A DNA stretch of 32,549 nucleotides, taken from assembly GCA_964517795.1 (NCBI GenBank), contig CAZFDE010000029.1, positions 1 through 32,549 on the forward strand, read 5' to 3'. Positions 24,861-32,390 of the stretch are shown here, one piece after another. A program made the translations under genes and the position numbers. The DNA comes from CAZFDE01 sp964517795 (lineage in GTDB: Bacteria; Planctomycetota; Phycisphaerae; Sedimentisphaerales; Anaerobacaceae). Every line of letters starts with the position of its first letter. Within the stretch, counting starts at the first letter, position 1. Under the pieces are notes generated by a model. It did no database searches. It had not been told where the DNA came from and saw nothing but the letters and a program-made list of their open reading frames with translations.

Positions 24861-27110
24861 TCAAAAAAGGGGCTTTAGAAAATCACCTTTGTAGGTATCG
24901 TCGAAAATGATCTCAACGGATTTGGCGAGGTTCATCTCGTTGGTGGATTGAACAAGATCGGGATAGATCCGCACGCGCGCGTCTTTAACCGCATACACCG
25001 GCATTTTATCCAGCGGGCACATGACATCCATCAGCCACTGCGGGCCTTCATACTGCCGGCCCGTCCACAGATCAATCCATGTCCCTTCGGGCAGGTAAAC
25101 ATTGCGAATGCCTTTATCGTTCATCACCGGTGCAACTAAAAACGCATCGCCGAAATAATACTGATCGTCAATATGGCGGCAGACGGGGTCATCGTTGTGA
25201 TGAAAGACCATCGCGCGAAAGATCGGCAGGCCGGTATGGATCACTTTCTCCGCCTGATCGACAATATACGGAATCAGAGCGTACCGCAGCCGCAGCCACT
25301 TTCGTACGATATCGGCAACCGCCGGATACGCATACGGCTCACGCGCGTTGGTGCCGTGATAGCGCAGGTGACTGGTAAACACACCAAGCTGCGTCCAGCG
25401 GACATACAGTTCGTCATTGGGCCGCGAATTCATGAAATCCGGCAGCCCGTGGAATCCCGGCACATCGTGCGACCAGTAGCCGAACCCGCTCAGCCCCAAA
25501 TGCAGTCCCCCGCGGACCGTTGCGGCCATCCCGTCCCACGTCGCCGCCGCATCGCCGCCCCAATGGACCGGGTACCGCTGACAGCCGGCCGTCGCCGCCC
25601 TTGCCCAGATAATCCCCTCACCGGTGGTTTTTTCGGTGATCTCGAATGCGGCCCGCTGATACAACAGCGAAAACAGGTTGTGCAGTTTTTCAGGTGACAT
25701 GTTCTGATAGCAGCCGTGCATCTCGATCTCTTCGCCGAAATCGGTCTTGATCGCCGCCACCCCCATCTTCAGCAATCTCTCCAGCAGCCTCTGATACCAC
25801 TTCACGGCCTCGGGATTGGTAAAATCGATCACACCGGTCACGCCGAGCTGATCGAAATCGGACTGACCTGACTTGCTCCCCTCATCCATAACAATATAAT
25901 GGCTTTTTTTCGCAAAATCGAAGTGTTTGGTCCCCTCGGCGATCCGCGGCGTCTGCCACAGCGTAATACGAAAACCATGATCCCGCATCTTCCGGAGATA
26001 CTCGGCCGGATCACCGTAACGCTCCCGGCTGAACTGCCACTCGCATTTCCAGTCCGTCCGGAACCATCCGGTGTCGAGATGAATCACATCACAGGGAAAA
26101 TTCTCGGCTCGCAGCCGCGCGGCAACCTCGAACGTTTCCTCGGCGCTGAAATAGGTCATCTTCGCCATCCACATCCCATACGACCACAGCGGAAGCCGCG
26201 GCGGAAAGCCCGTCAAGCGGCGGTAATGATACAGAATCCGCTCGATCGAGCCGCCACCGATCAAAAACAGATCCAGTTGCGAATCCTCGATCGCCCCCTG
26301 TACCGCGCGCGTCGAGATGTCGGCCAGACTCAGCCGCATATGCGCGCTGTTAGGGATAAACACCCCGTAACCGCTGCTGGAAAGAACCAGCGGGATATTC
26401 TTGTACGCCCGGCGGCTGTTGACACCCAGCGCATCGGCATTTTCGATCTGGACCGTCCGCCCCGCCAGGTCCATCTTGGCGAACCGCTCACCGGTGCCGA
26501 AAAAGCATTCATCGCTGTCGGCGTGCAGCGAAAACAGCATCTTCTCGATACTATCGTCTTTCCGGACAAAGCCCAGCCCCAGCGATTCGATCTGGTCGGG
26601 CGTGAAGCAATCGTACGATGAGAACGGCACTTCGGTCTTGCCGTCGGGCAGGACAACCGCGCGAAACTCGTCCCGCGGCGGGCCGATCAGATCGCTCCAC
26701 TTCTCGACCGCCGCTTCGGCCAGCGGAATTCGCATCCGCTCGAGATTCGCCGAATCCAGAATCCGCCAGCAGTCGGCGTCTTTTTCAACATGCAGCTTCG
26801 TCTGGGTCAGATCCGTGTCCCGGCAGAACATGGGATTGTCATCATCGCCCTTCGGCTCGCCATCCCCAAGCGAAATACGAACGATGCTGTCCCCGTAAGC
26901 ACGGATTTGAATATCCATATCGACCGGCGGCGGACTGTCCGCTGCGGCCGGTTCGTTTTGACATAAAAAGACAAACGGAACCGTCAAATGTATGGCTCCG
27001 CCTTTCTCGGATATCGCTTTGGGCTTGCCCACATACCAGAGCCCCTCGCCGCCGGCCGCCGGATTATCCCAGTCCAGCATGTCAGCAATAAATCGATTTT
27101 TGTGTTTCAT
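24861..27110 (-). CDS. yicI: GH31 alpha-xylosidase-like glycoside hydrolase
   Basis: The protein has 749 residues and no signal peptide, so it is probably cytoplasmic. The GH31 barrel begins near LPLWSYGMWMAKMTYFS (307-323). The nucleophile region IKTDFGEEI (D457) and the acid/base region HWGGD (D520), with WARAATAGCQRYPV before it and GLSGFGYWSHDVPGF after it, match YicI-type alpha-xylosidases more closely than alpha-glucosidases. Predicted role: removal of alpha-xylosyl residues from imported oligosaccharides. The start is ATG 27110, with AAGGT five nucleotides upstream; the open frame extends further upstream through the promoter and is not used. The gene has its own promoter and operator copy and ends 16 bp from the regulator gene in convergent orientation. 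Confidence 0.92.
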   Translation of the reverse strand: MKHKNRFIADMLDWDNPAAGGEGLWYVGKPKAISEKGGAIHLTVPFVFLCQNEPAAADSPPPVDMDIQIRAYGDSIVRISLGDGEPKGDDDNPMFCRDTDLTQTKLHVEKDADCWRILDSANLERMRIPLAEAAVEKWSDLIGPPRDEFRAVVLPDGKTEVPFSSYDCFTPDQIESLGLGFVRKDDSIEKMLFSLHADSDECFFGTGERFAKMDLAGRTVQIENADALGVNSRRAYKNIPLVLSSSGYGVFIPNSAHMRLSLADISTRAVQGAIEDSQLDLFLIGGGSIERILYHYRRLTGFPPRLPLWSYGMWMAKMTYFSAEETFEVAARLRAENFPCDVIHLDTGWFRTDWKCEWQFSRERYGDPAEYLRKMRDHGFRITLWQTPRIAEGTKHFDFAKKSHYIVMDEGSKSGQSDFDQLGVTGVIDFTNPEAVKWYQRLLERLLKMGVAAIKTDFGEEIEMHGCYQNMSPEKLHNLFSLLYQRAAFEITEKTTGEGIIWARAATAGCQRYPVHWGGDAAATWDGMAATVRGGLHLGLSGFGYWSHDVPGFHGLPDFMNSRPNDELYVRWTQLGVFTSHLRYHGTNAREPYAYPAVADIVRKWLRLRYALIPYIVDQAEKVIHTGLPIFRAMVFHHNDDPVCRHIDDQYYFGDAFLVAPVMNDKGIRNVYLPEGTWIDLWTGRQYEGPQWLMDVMCPLDKMPVYAVKDARVRIYPDLVQSTNEMNLAKSVEIIFDDTYKGDFLKPLF

Positions 27111-27141
27111 AAGTACCTTATAATTATAGCTCGATATACTC

Positions 27142-27170
27142 ACTATAAGATTTTTAGCGGGAAATGACAA
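27142..27170 (-). promoter_or_regulatory. Promoter of the GH31 gene
   Basis: On the minus strand TTGTCA (27170-27165), 17 bp, TATAGT (27147-27142). The expected start is about 25 nt before ATG 27110. The -35 box shares its first bases with the end of operator copy 2. Confidence 0.75.
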
Positions 27171-27205
27171 TGCCATTTTGCGCGTCATTTCGACCATTTT
27201 GCGCA
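27169..27205. promoter_or_regulatory. Candidate XylR-type operator, copy 2
   Basis: Two exact CCATTTTGCG half-sites in direct repeat (27173-27182 and 27194-27203), 21 bp apart, inside a block matching 23589-23626 in nearly every position. Orientation and offset relative to the -35 box are the same as in copy 1. Confidence 0.8.
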
Positions 27206-27235
27206 CCCTAAAATGATGATACTCAGTAAAGATTC

Positions 27236-27264
27236 TTGCAAGTTTCGTACTTGCAATGTAGCAT
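27236..27264 (+). promoter_or_regulatory. Possible psd promoter with overlapping inverted repeat
   Basis: TTGCAA (27236-27241), 17 bp, TAGCAT (27259-27264): a moderate promoter. The inverted repeat TTGCAAG-N7-CTTGCAA (27236-27242 and 27250-27256) covers the -35 and spacer, like an operator for a dimeric regulator. Transcription would start at or next to ATG 27271. Confidence 0.4.
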
Positions 27265-27270
27265 AGATGT

Positions 27271-27981
27271 ATGGGCATGGGATTAACGAAATACGGTCGG
27301 CCGCAGGTGGTTATATTTCCGGCGATTGTGGTGGTTTTGATCGCTGCGGGGGTGTTGCTGCGCGATTCGGTGCCCGCGGCGGCGTTTTATACGATCGAGG
27401 CAATTCTCGCAATTGTACTGATCTGGATCCTTTCATTTTTCCGCGATCCCGCCCGAACGGTTCCAGCCGACCCGATGCTGTTGATCTCGCCGGCCGATGG
27501 GACGGTAACCGATATCGAGATGGTACAGGACAACGCGATGCTGGGCGGGCCGGCGCTACGGATCGGGATCTTTTTGAGTATTTTCAACGTGCATATCAAT
27601 CGCAGCCCGTGCAAAGCGACGGTCGAGAAGATCGCCTATAAACCCGGCAAATTCAAAAATGCAATGGGACCCGAATCCGGCAAGGTCAACGAATCCAACG
27701 ATCTGCTGCTGATGCGGACCGACGAACCGCGGCACCGGCTTGTGGTCCGCCAGATCAGCGGCGCGATCGCCCGGCGGATCGTCTGTGAAATCGGCGAGGG
27801 CGGCCAATTGGCAGCGGGCGAAAAATTTGGTATGATCAAGTTCGGTTCGCGAACAGAATTATACATCCCGGCCGACCAGCACATTAAGCCGCTGGTCGAA
27901 ACGGGCGATAAAGTCAAGGCGGGACTGACCCCGCTGGTGAGGTACGATCATGACCAGAATCCGGCCCAAAGCGGCCCGTGA
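27271..27981 (+). CDS. psd: Phosphatidylserine decarboxylase, short pyruvoyl type
   Basis: A proenzyme of 236 residues that decarboxylates phosphatidylserine to phosphatidylethanolamine at the membrane. Two hydrophobic helices lie at about 12-30 and 38-56. SPADGT contains D76, NVHINRSP has catalytic His108, and FGSRTEL near the end supplies the self-cleavage site, with Ser193 becoming the pyruvoyl group. The GS site and the short length are typical of the archaeal-like psd form. No ribosome binding site is seen; ATG 27271 lies where the predicted transcript begins, and ATG 27277 is an alternative start. The next gene, for the preceding step, overlaps by 32 bp. Confidence 0.93.
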   Translation: MGMGLTKYGRPQVVIFPAIVVVLIAAGVLLRDSVPAAAFYTIEAILAIVLIWILSFFRDPARTVPADPMLLISPADGTVTDIEMVQDNAMLGGPALRIGIFLSIFNVHINRSPCKATVEKIAYKPGKFKNAMGPESGKVNESNDLLLMRTDEPRHRLVVRQISGAIARRIVCEIGEGGQLAAGEKFGMIKFGSRTELYIPADQHIKPLVETGDKVKAGLTPLVRYDHDQNPAQSGP

Positions 27982-28897
27982 CAAACTGCTTCGCCGCGTC
28001 CGCAAGCAGCGGCTCAAATCGATCACCGTACTGCCGTCGCTGGTCACAATCCTCAACGGCATCTGCGGATTCGCCGCGATCGTCTTCGCCGCCCGGGGCG
28101 TCTATATCACCCGCACCACCGCTCAGGCCGCGGGCATGTCCTATTTCGCGATGAGCGGCTATATGATTATCCTGGCGATGATCGCCGATGTGCTCGACGG
28201 ACGGCTCGCCCGGATGAGCAAGAGCACCTCCAGTTTCGGCGGACAGCTCGACAGCCTCTGCGATGTAATCAGTTTCGGGCTGGCGCCGGCGTTCTTGATG
28301 CTCAAGCTGATCGAGAAAAAATTCATGCAGCTTGAAGTCAACATGGTCGCTCAGGAACTGCTTCAGCGGGCGCTGTGGCTCGCGGCGGCCGCGTACTTCA
28401 GTTGTGCGGCCATCCGGCTGGCCCGGTTCAATGTCGAAAACGAAGAGGACGAATCGGCCCACATGAGTTTCGTGGGGCTGCCGACGCCCGCCGCCGCCGG
28501 TGTGGTCGTGAGCCTGGTGATCTTCCATCAGGAGATGCTCGGCAAGATCGCCGCGTACGGCTCGCTGTTTTACCGGATTATGGAAAATACGATCGTGTAC
28601 GCTTTGCCGGTACTGGTGATCGGGATCGCCTTTTTGATGGTCAGCCGCATCCGCTATCCGCACATCATCAATCAATATTTCAAGGGCAAAAAGCGATTCG
28701 ACCAGTTGATCCGGATCCTGCTGCTGCTGGGCCTGGCCTTCTGGCAGCACCAGATAGCGATGATCGTGATCTTTTTCGGGTTCGCCGGCAGCGGCTTTTT
28801 CAAATGGCTCTACTATCAGGTGATCCGAAAGAAATATATACCGATGCTCGAAAAGCAATCGCAGGGGTATTCCGCGGCCGAGGAACCGCAAGCATAG
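27950..28897 (+). CDS. pssA: CDP-diacylglycerol-serine O-phosphatidyltransferase
   Basis: An integral membrane CDP-alcohol phosphatidyltransferase of 315 residues that makes phosphatidylserine from CDP-diacylglycerol and serine, the substrate of Psd. The full family signature D-x2-D-G-x2-A-R-x8-G-x3-D-x3-D is present at residues 80-105 (DVLDGRLAR, then D101 and D105). Several transmembrane helices surround it (about 25-50, 65-85, 140-160, 185-235, 255-290). The start ATG 27950 lies inside psd, with GAGGT six nucleotides before it, so the two genes are translationally linked. A charged N-terminus (residues 1-23) is probably cytosolic. Confidence 0.92.
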   Translation: MTRIRPKAARDKLLRRVRKQRLKSITVLPSLVTILNGICGFAAIVFAARGVYITRTTAQAAGMSYFAMSGYMIILAMIADVLDGRLARMSKSTSSFGGQLDSLCDVISFGLAPAFLMLKLIEKKFMQLEVNMVAQELLQRALWLAAAAYFSCAAIRLARFNVENEEDESAHMSFVGLPTPAAAGVVVSLVIFHQEMLGKIAAYGSLFYRIMENTIVYALPVLVIGIAFLMVSRIRYPHIINQYFKGKKRFDQLIRILLLLGLAFWQHQIAMIVIFFGFAGSGFFKWLYYQVIRKKYIPMLEKQSQGYSAAEEPQA

Positions 28898-28957
28898 AAT
28901 CAGGTCAGATTATCTTTGTCAAGACGGCATAGGGCAAAAAAACGTAGGGCTTGTCTG

Positions 28958-28998
28958 CAACTCAAAACGGAACACTCACAACTCACGACTGATTTGAG
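28958..28998. repeat. Degenerate ACTCA-type intergenic repeat, copy 1
   Basis: The segment runs in imperfect units (CAACTCAAAAC, CACTCACAACTCACGACT, TTTGAG). It shares the 11-mer AACTCACGACT (28980-28990) with the other strand of 32522-32532. It lies in the gap between pssA and the PilZ gene, which converge. Confidence 0.55.
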
Positions 28999-29000
28999 CG

Positions 29001-29861
29001 TTATTTTTTCGTCGGCTGCAGGTCCTGCTCGCGGACATTGGACTGGGCCATCTTGTAGTACTGCTCGACCACACCGACGAGCCGCTGCAAGGTTTCGCGG
29101 CCGCAGTGACTGGCCTCCAACCCGACGATCTGCAGACCGAAACAATGGCATTGGCCGTCCGCGGTCGGCAGGATATTGCGGATCTGGGCGTTGAACAGGA
29201 TCGGTGTTTCGTACGGCAGCGGTGTGAACCGCACGCACACGAACTGGCCGACACTGAAATCGGGATCCTCGGACGTCGGCACCGCCAATTGCGCACCGCC
29301 GGCGGAGATATCGATCAGCCGGCCCTTGTAATAATTATCCGGAGCGGGCTGGTTCGGATCGCCCTTGGTGCAGCGGTGCCACATCAGGACGTTGACCTTC
29401 AGCGAAGCGGGCACCTTCACACGATAATAATTTCGCCGCTGGACGATCTCGATACGGTCCGGGACATTCAGAACGATCACCCCGCCCGACTGGCTTTCCG
29501 GTGACGGCTCCAGCGCGATGACTTTGGCCTCGAAGATGAATTTGCCGTAACCGTATTTAAGCGAGAGGCCGACCGGCTGCTCGAGCTGAATATTCATCGG
29601 CTGCGGCTTATCGGACGGAACCAGATCGACGCTGAGGCGGTTCGCGCCCAGCTCGGTCAGCAGCACCTTGGCCACATGCCATTTGCCGCGCGACAGATAC
29701 GACATAATTGCCGGGATCTCCTCGTCGATGATGGTCTGCAAAATTCGCCGAGGTTCCGCACCTTTGAGCAGCGAAATATCTTTCATGGGGCCCCCCTCAT
29801 GCACGCGATTGAACGCCTGCGTTTTTCCTTTGGTTTTGAATTTTCTGAATACGTCGAACAT
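29001..29861 (-). CDS. PilZ-domain protein, YcgR-like c-di-GMP receptor
   Basis: A cytoplasmic protein of 286 residues. Residues of about 35-135 resemble the YcgR-N (PilZN) beta-barrel. Residues of about 140-265 are a PilZ domain with the c-di-GMP-binding arginine motif RRNYYR (142-147) and DISAGG (184-189, the D/NxSxxG motif). In relatives this pair lets the protein brake flagellar rotation or control exopolysaccharide and pilus machines. The start ATG 29861 has GGAG seven nucleotides upstream. An internal in-frame ATG at 29786 follows GAGGGGGG and could be used instead. A plausible promoter is TTGAAT (29913-29908), 18 bp, TATATT (29889-29884). Confidence 0.88.
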   Translation of the reverse strand: MFDVFRKFKTKGKTQAFNRVHEGGPMKDISLLKGAEPRRILQTIIDEEIPAIMSYLSRGKWHVAKVLLTELGANRLSVDLVPSDKPQPMNIQLEQPVGLSLKYGYGKFIFEAKVIALEPSPESQSGGVIVLNVPDRIEIVQRRNYYRVKVPASLKVNVLMWHRCTKGDPNQPAPDNYYKGRLIDISAGGAQLAVPTSEDPDFSVGQFVCVRFTPLPYETPILFNAQIRNILPTADGQCHCFGLQIVGLEASHCGRETLQRLVGVVEQYYKMAQSNVREQDLQPTKK

Positions 29862-29883
29862 CTCAGGTCTCCATCCCCTATTT

Positions 29884-29913
29884 AATATATACTATCTAAT
29901 CGGCCAAATTCAA
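29884..29913 (-). promoter_or_regulatory. Possible promoter of the PilZ gene
   Basis: On the minus strand TTGAAT (29913-29908), 18 bp, TATATT (29889-29884) within an AT-rich TATATATT stretch, so the exact -10 is uncertain. It lies about 25 bp upstream of ATG 29861. Confidence 0.4.
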
Positions 29914-29983
29914 AGTCGCGGTTAATTTAAAACCGGCTTAAAAGCGATTTCGCCAACGCCCGATAATCGCCGAAATTCTAACC

Positions 29984-30012
29984 TTGAAAAACCCCCGCAT
30001 GGCGCGTATGAT
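29984..30012 (+). promoter_or_regulatory. Promoter of the 30021 gene, possibly leaderless
   Basis: TTGAAA (29984-29989), 17 bp, TATGAT (30007-30012), both five of six to consensus. The predicted start of transcription (about 30019) coincides with ATG 30021, leaving no room for a ribosome binding site. Confidence 0.5.
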
Positions 30013-30020
30013 GGCGGGCT

Positions 30021-30680
30021 ATGAAACACACAAACGAAGCCAAACGATACGGCGCCGAGCTGCTTTGCCTCTTAGGCGTTCTGGTCGTAACCCTGATCGG
30101 GGCAAAGGTCCTGGTCGCGATCCGAAGCGAAGCGCGACTGACCGGTCCGATAACGATCCCGGACGAAGGCGTGTCGGTGAAATTGGTCCGCGGTGACGGC
30201 TGGAACAACCAGGATTCGTGGAGCTATACCGATGACCAGTATGTATTGACCAGTTTTTTTATTCCCTACGGCCGCCAACCGCTGTATTCGATCTCGTACG
30301 AGTATCTGGCCGCCGACCCGAACCACCCGGATGCGTATTTTCAGCAGGTCGCCGACAAATACCAGGGAACCATTCGCCGGCAAAATCAAACGCAAATCGA
30401 CGGTGAGGATGCGTGGTGGGTGCACATGACATTTCAGCGTAAGCTGCCGGACTTGTTTTTGGCGATCGTCAAACGCCGTCGGCCGGACCGGATGATGCGC
30501 ATCCGGTTCGAGGATCGCAGCGGCGATACAGACCGGGCCGAGGCAGTCTTTCGAACATTGCTCGAGCATATTGCGTTCGACCCGCCGCAGCAGATGTCAC
30601 GGTCAACCGCAGCATTACGGCATTATTTCAACACCCATACGGCCATCGAACATGCATGGCAGAGAAAGGCAAAACAATGA
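30021..30680 (+). CDS. Membrane-anchored protein of unknown function upstream of trxB
   Basis: The protein has 219 residues and is not recognised. A single N-terminal transmembrane segment at about residues 12-32 (AELLCLLGVLVVTLIGAKVL) should anchor a soluble extracytoplasmic domain of about 185 residues. That domain is rich in Tyr, Trp and charged residues (SWSYTDDQYVLTSFFIPYGR) with an alpha/beta look and no visible catalytic motif; the tail is basic. Its stop overlaps the trxB start as ATGA (30677-30680), so the genes are probably co-translated. A link to redox or envelope function through that coupling is inference. Confidence 0.75.
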   Translation: MKHTNEAKRYGAELLCLLGVLVVTLIGAKVLVAIRSEARLTGPITIPDEGVSVKLVRGDGWNNQDSWSYTDDQYVLTSFFIPYGRQPLYSISYEYLAADPNHPDAYFQQVADKYQGTIRRQNQTQIDGEDAWWVHMTFQRKLPDLFLAIVKRRRPDRMMRIRFEDRSGDTDRAEAVFRTLLEHIAFDPPQQMSRSTAALRHYFNTHTAIEHAWQRKAKQ

Positions 30681-31672
30681 GTGAACGCTACGATGTAATC
30701 ATTATCGGTGCCGGGCCGGCGGGCCTGGCGGCCGGGCTTTATACCGCCCGGGACCGGTCCCGGACGCTGATTCTTGAAAAATTCGTGCCCGGCGGTCAGA
30801 TCAATAACACCGACCGGATCGAGAATTATCCCGGTTTCGAAAAGATCGGCGGGCCGGACCTGATCGAACGGATGTCCAATCAGGACAAGAATTTCGATGC
30901 CGAGATCAAGAACGCCAAAGAAGTGACAAAGCTCGAAAAAATGGACAACGGCGATATCGCGGTCCATTGCGACGACGAGGTCTTCCAGGCCCGCGCGGTG
31001 ATCCTGGCGCCGGGCAGCGATTACCGCAAGCTCGGCGTGCCCGGCGAAGCGGAATTCCGCAACGCCGGCGCGGGCGTCAGTTATTGCGGCACCTGCGATG
31101 CGCCCTTCTTCAAGGGCAAAAAAGTCCTTGCGGTGGGCGGCGGCAATACGGCCGTCGAAGAAACGCTGCACCTGGCCAAGTTCGTGGATCAGGTGACACT
31201 GGTGCATCGCCGGGACGAATTTCGCGCGACCAAAGTGCTGGCCGAGGAGATCGTCGAAAAATCCAATGCCCCCGACAGCAATATCGAACTGATGTACGAT
31301 ACCGTCCTGACCGCGATCGAGGGCGACGGCAAGGTCCAGTCGGTCACGCTCAAAAATGTCAAAACCGATGCGGAGCAGGACCTGGCCGTCGATGGCGTGT
31401 TCATCTTCGTCGGCATGGTCCCCAATACCGATTTTCTCAAGGGCTTCGTCGAATTGACCGAGCACGGCTTTATCAAGTGCGACTGCGCGTATCTGCGCAC
31501 CAGCGTGCCGGGCGTATTTGTCGCCGGCGATTGCCGGATCGGGGCGGCGATGCAACTGGCGACGGCCGTCGGCGACGGGGTGCTGGCCGCGATGATGCTC
31601 AAGCAGTATTTCCGCGACCCGAACTGGTGGAACGAACCGGTCAGCGATACCCTCCAGCCCGGCGGATGGTAA
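30677..31672 (+). CDS. trxB: Thioredoxin reductase (NADPH)
   Basis: A cytoplasmic flavoenzyme of 331 residues that reduces thioredoxin with NADPH. The FAD-binding GAGPAGLAA is at 11-19, and PGGQINNTDRIENYPGF (38-54) is diagnostic of low-molecular-weight TrxB. The redox-active pair is C137 and C140 in YCGTCDAPF (CGTC instead of the classical CATC). The NADPH site is GGGNTAVEE (154-162), with HRR at 177-179. The second FAD motif is VAGDCRIGAAMQLATAVGDG, where Met-Gln replaces the usual QxxT region. The start is ATG 30677, overlapping the upstream stop, with AAAGG eight nucleotides before it; an in-frame ATG at 30656 is less likely. The M50 gene follows after 19 bp. Confidence 0.92.
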   Translation: MSERYDVIIIGAGPAGLAAGLYTARDRSRTLILEKFVPGGQINNTDRIENYPGFEKIGGPDLIERMSNQDKNFDAEIKNAKEVTKLEKMDNGDIAVHCDDEVFQARAVILAPGSDYRKLGVPGEAEFRNAGAGVSYCGTCDAPFFKGKKVLAVGGGNTAVEETLHLAKFVDQVTLVHRRDEFRATKVLAEEIVEKSNAPDSNIELMYDTVLTAIEGDGKVQSVTLKNVKTDAEQDLAVDGVFIFVGMVPNTDFLKGFVELTEHGFIKCDCAYLRTSVPGVFVAGDCRIGAAMQLATAVGDGVLAAMMLKQYFRDPNWWNEPVSDTLQPGGW

Positions 31673-31691
31673 GCAATGAACAAGGCCAAAC

Positions 31692-32390
31692 ATGAATTAT
31701 GAATTTTGGGTGCTGGCGCTGGCGTGGTACGGCGTGCTGCTGTTCTCGTTCATTGTTCACGAGGTCGCGCACGGGTTCGCCGCGTTGAAGCTCGGCGACC
31801 CGACCGCTTACAGCCAGGGCCAGGTGACATTCGACCCGATCGCCCATATCCGGCGCGAGCCGGTCGGGATGGTGATCGTGCCGCTGGTCTCGTTTTTGAT
31901 GTTCCATTTCATGATGGGCTGGGCCAGTACGCCGATCGATCCGCACTGGGCGCATCATCATCGGCGAAAGGCGGCCGTCATGTCGCTGGCGGGCCCGGCC
32001 GCGAACCTGCTGCTGGTGCTGATCGCGGCCGTCGTCATCAAGGCCGGTATCGCCGCGGGGATCTTTGTCCCGCCCGATGCGATCGGCTTTACCCGTCTGG
32101 TCGATGCCACCGGCGAGGGCCTGATCCATTCGCTGGCGGTGCTCGTGGGCATCTTCTTTACGCTGAACCTGATCCTGCTGTCGTTCAACCTGATCCCGTT
32201 TCCGCCGCTGGACGGCAGCGATATCCTGAATTTCTTTTTGCCGGAAAAGGTCGCCGTGGCGTACATGCAGCTTCTGGGCCGCCCGCAGTACCGGCTCATG
32301 GGCCTGCTGGCCGCGTGGCTGCTGTTCCCGCATATCTTTTCCGCCATCTATTACGCCGCCATCCAACTGCTCTATCCCGGAATGTATTAG
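31692..32390 (+). CDS. Site-2-protease-like M50 metallopeptidase, short Rip type
   Basis: An integral membrane zinc protease of 232 residues. HEVAH (H23, E24, H27) in the first hydrophobic segment and NLIPFPPLDG (third zinc ligand D174) in the last conserved one form the S2P active site. The protein lacks the PDZ domain of RseP and the CBS domains of larger Rip types. Relatives cut membrane-bound regulators or signal-peptide remnants; the substrate here is unknown. It is probably co-transcribed with the 30021 gene and trxB. AAGG lies six nucleotides before ATG 31692. Confidence 0.88.
   Translation: MNYEFWVLALAWYGVLLFSFIVHEVAHGFAALKLGDPTAYSQGQVTFDPIAHIRREPVGMVIVPLVSFLMFHFMMGWASTPIDPHWAHHHRRKAAVMSLAGPAANLLLVLIAAVVIKAGIAAGIFVPPDAIGFTRLVDATGEGLIHSLAVLVGIFFTLNLILLSFNLIPFPPLDGSDILNFFLPEKVAVAYMQLLGRPQYRLMGLLAAWLLFPHIFSAIYYAAIQLLYPGMY

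Noticed and set aside
27914..28891. 325-codon minus-strand frame
   Set aside because: Antisense to pssA, which has the complete CDP-alcohol transferase signature.
30623..31693. 356-codon minus-strand frame
   Set aside because: Antisense to trxB with intact FAD, NADPH and CxxC motifs.
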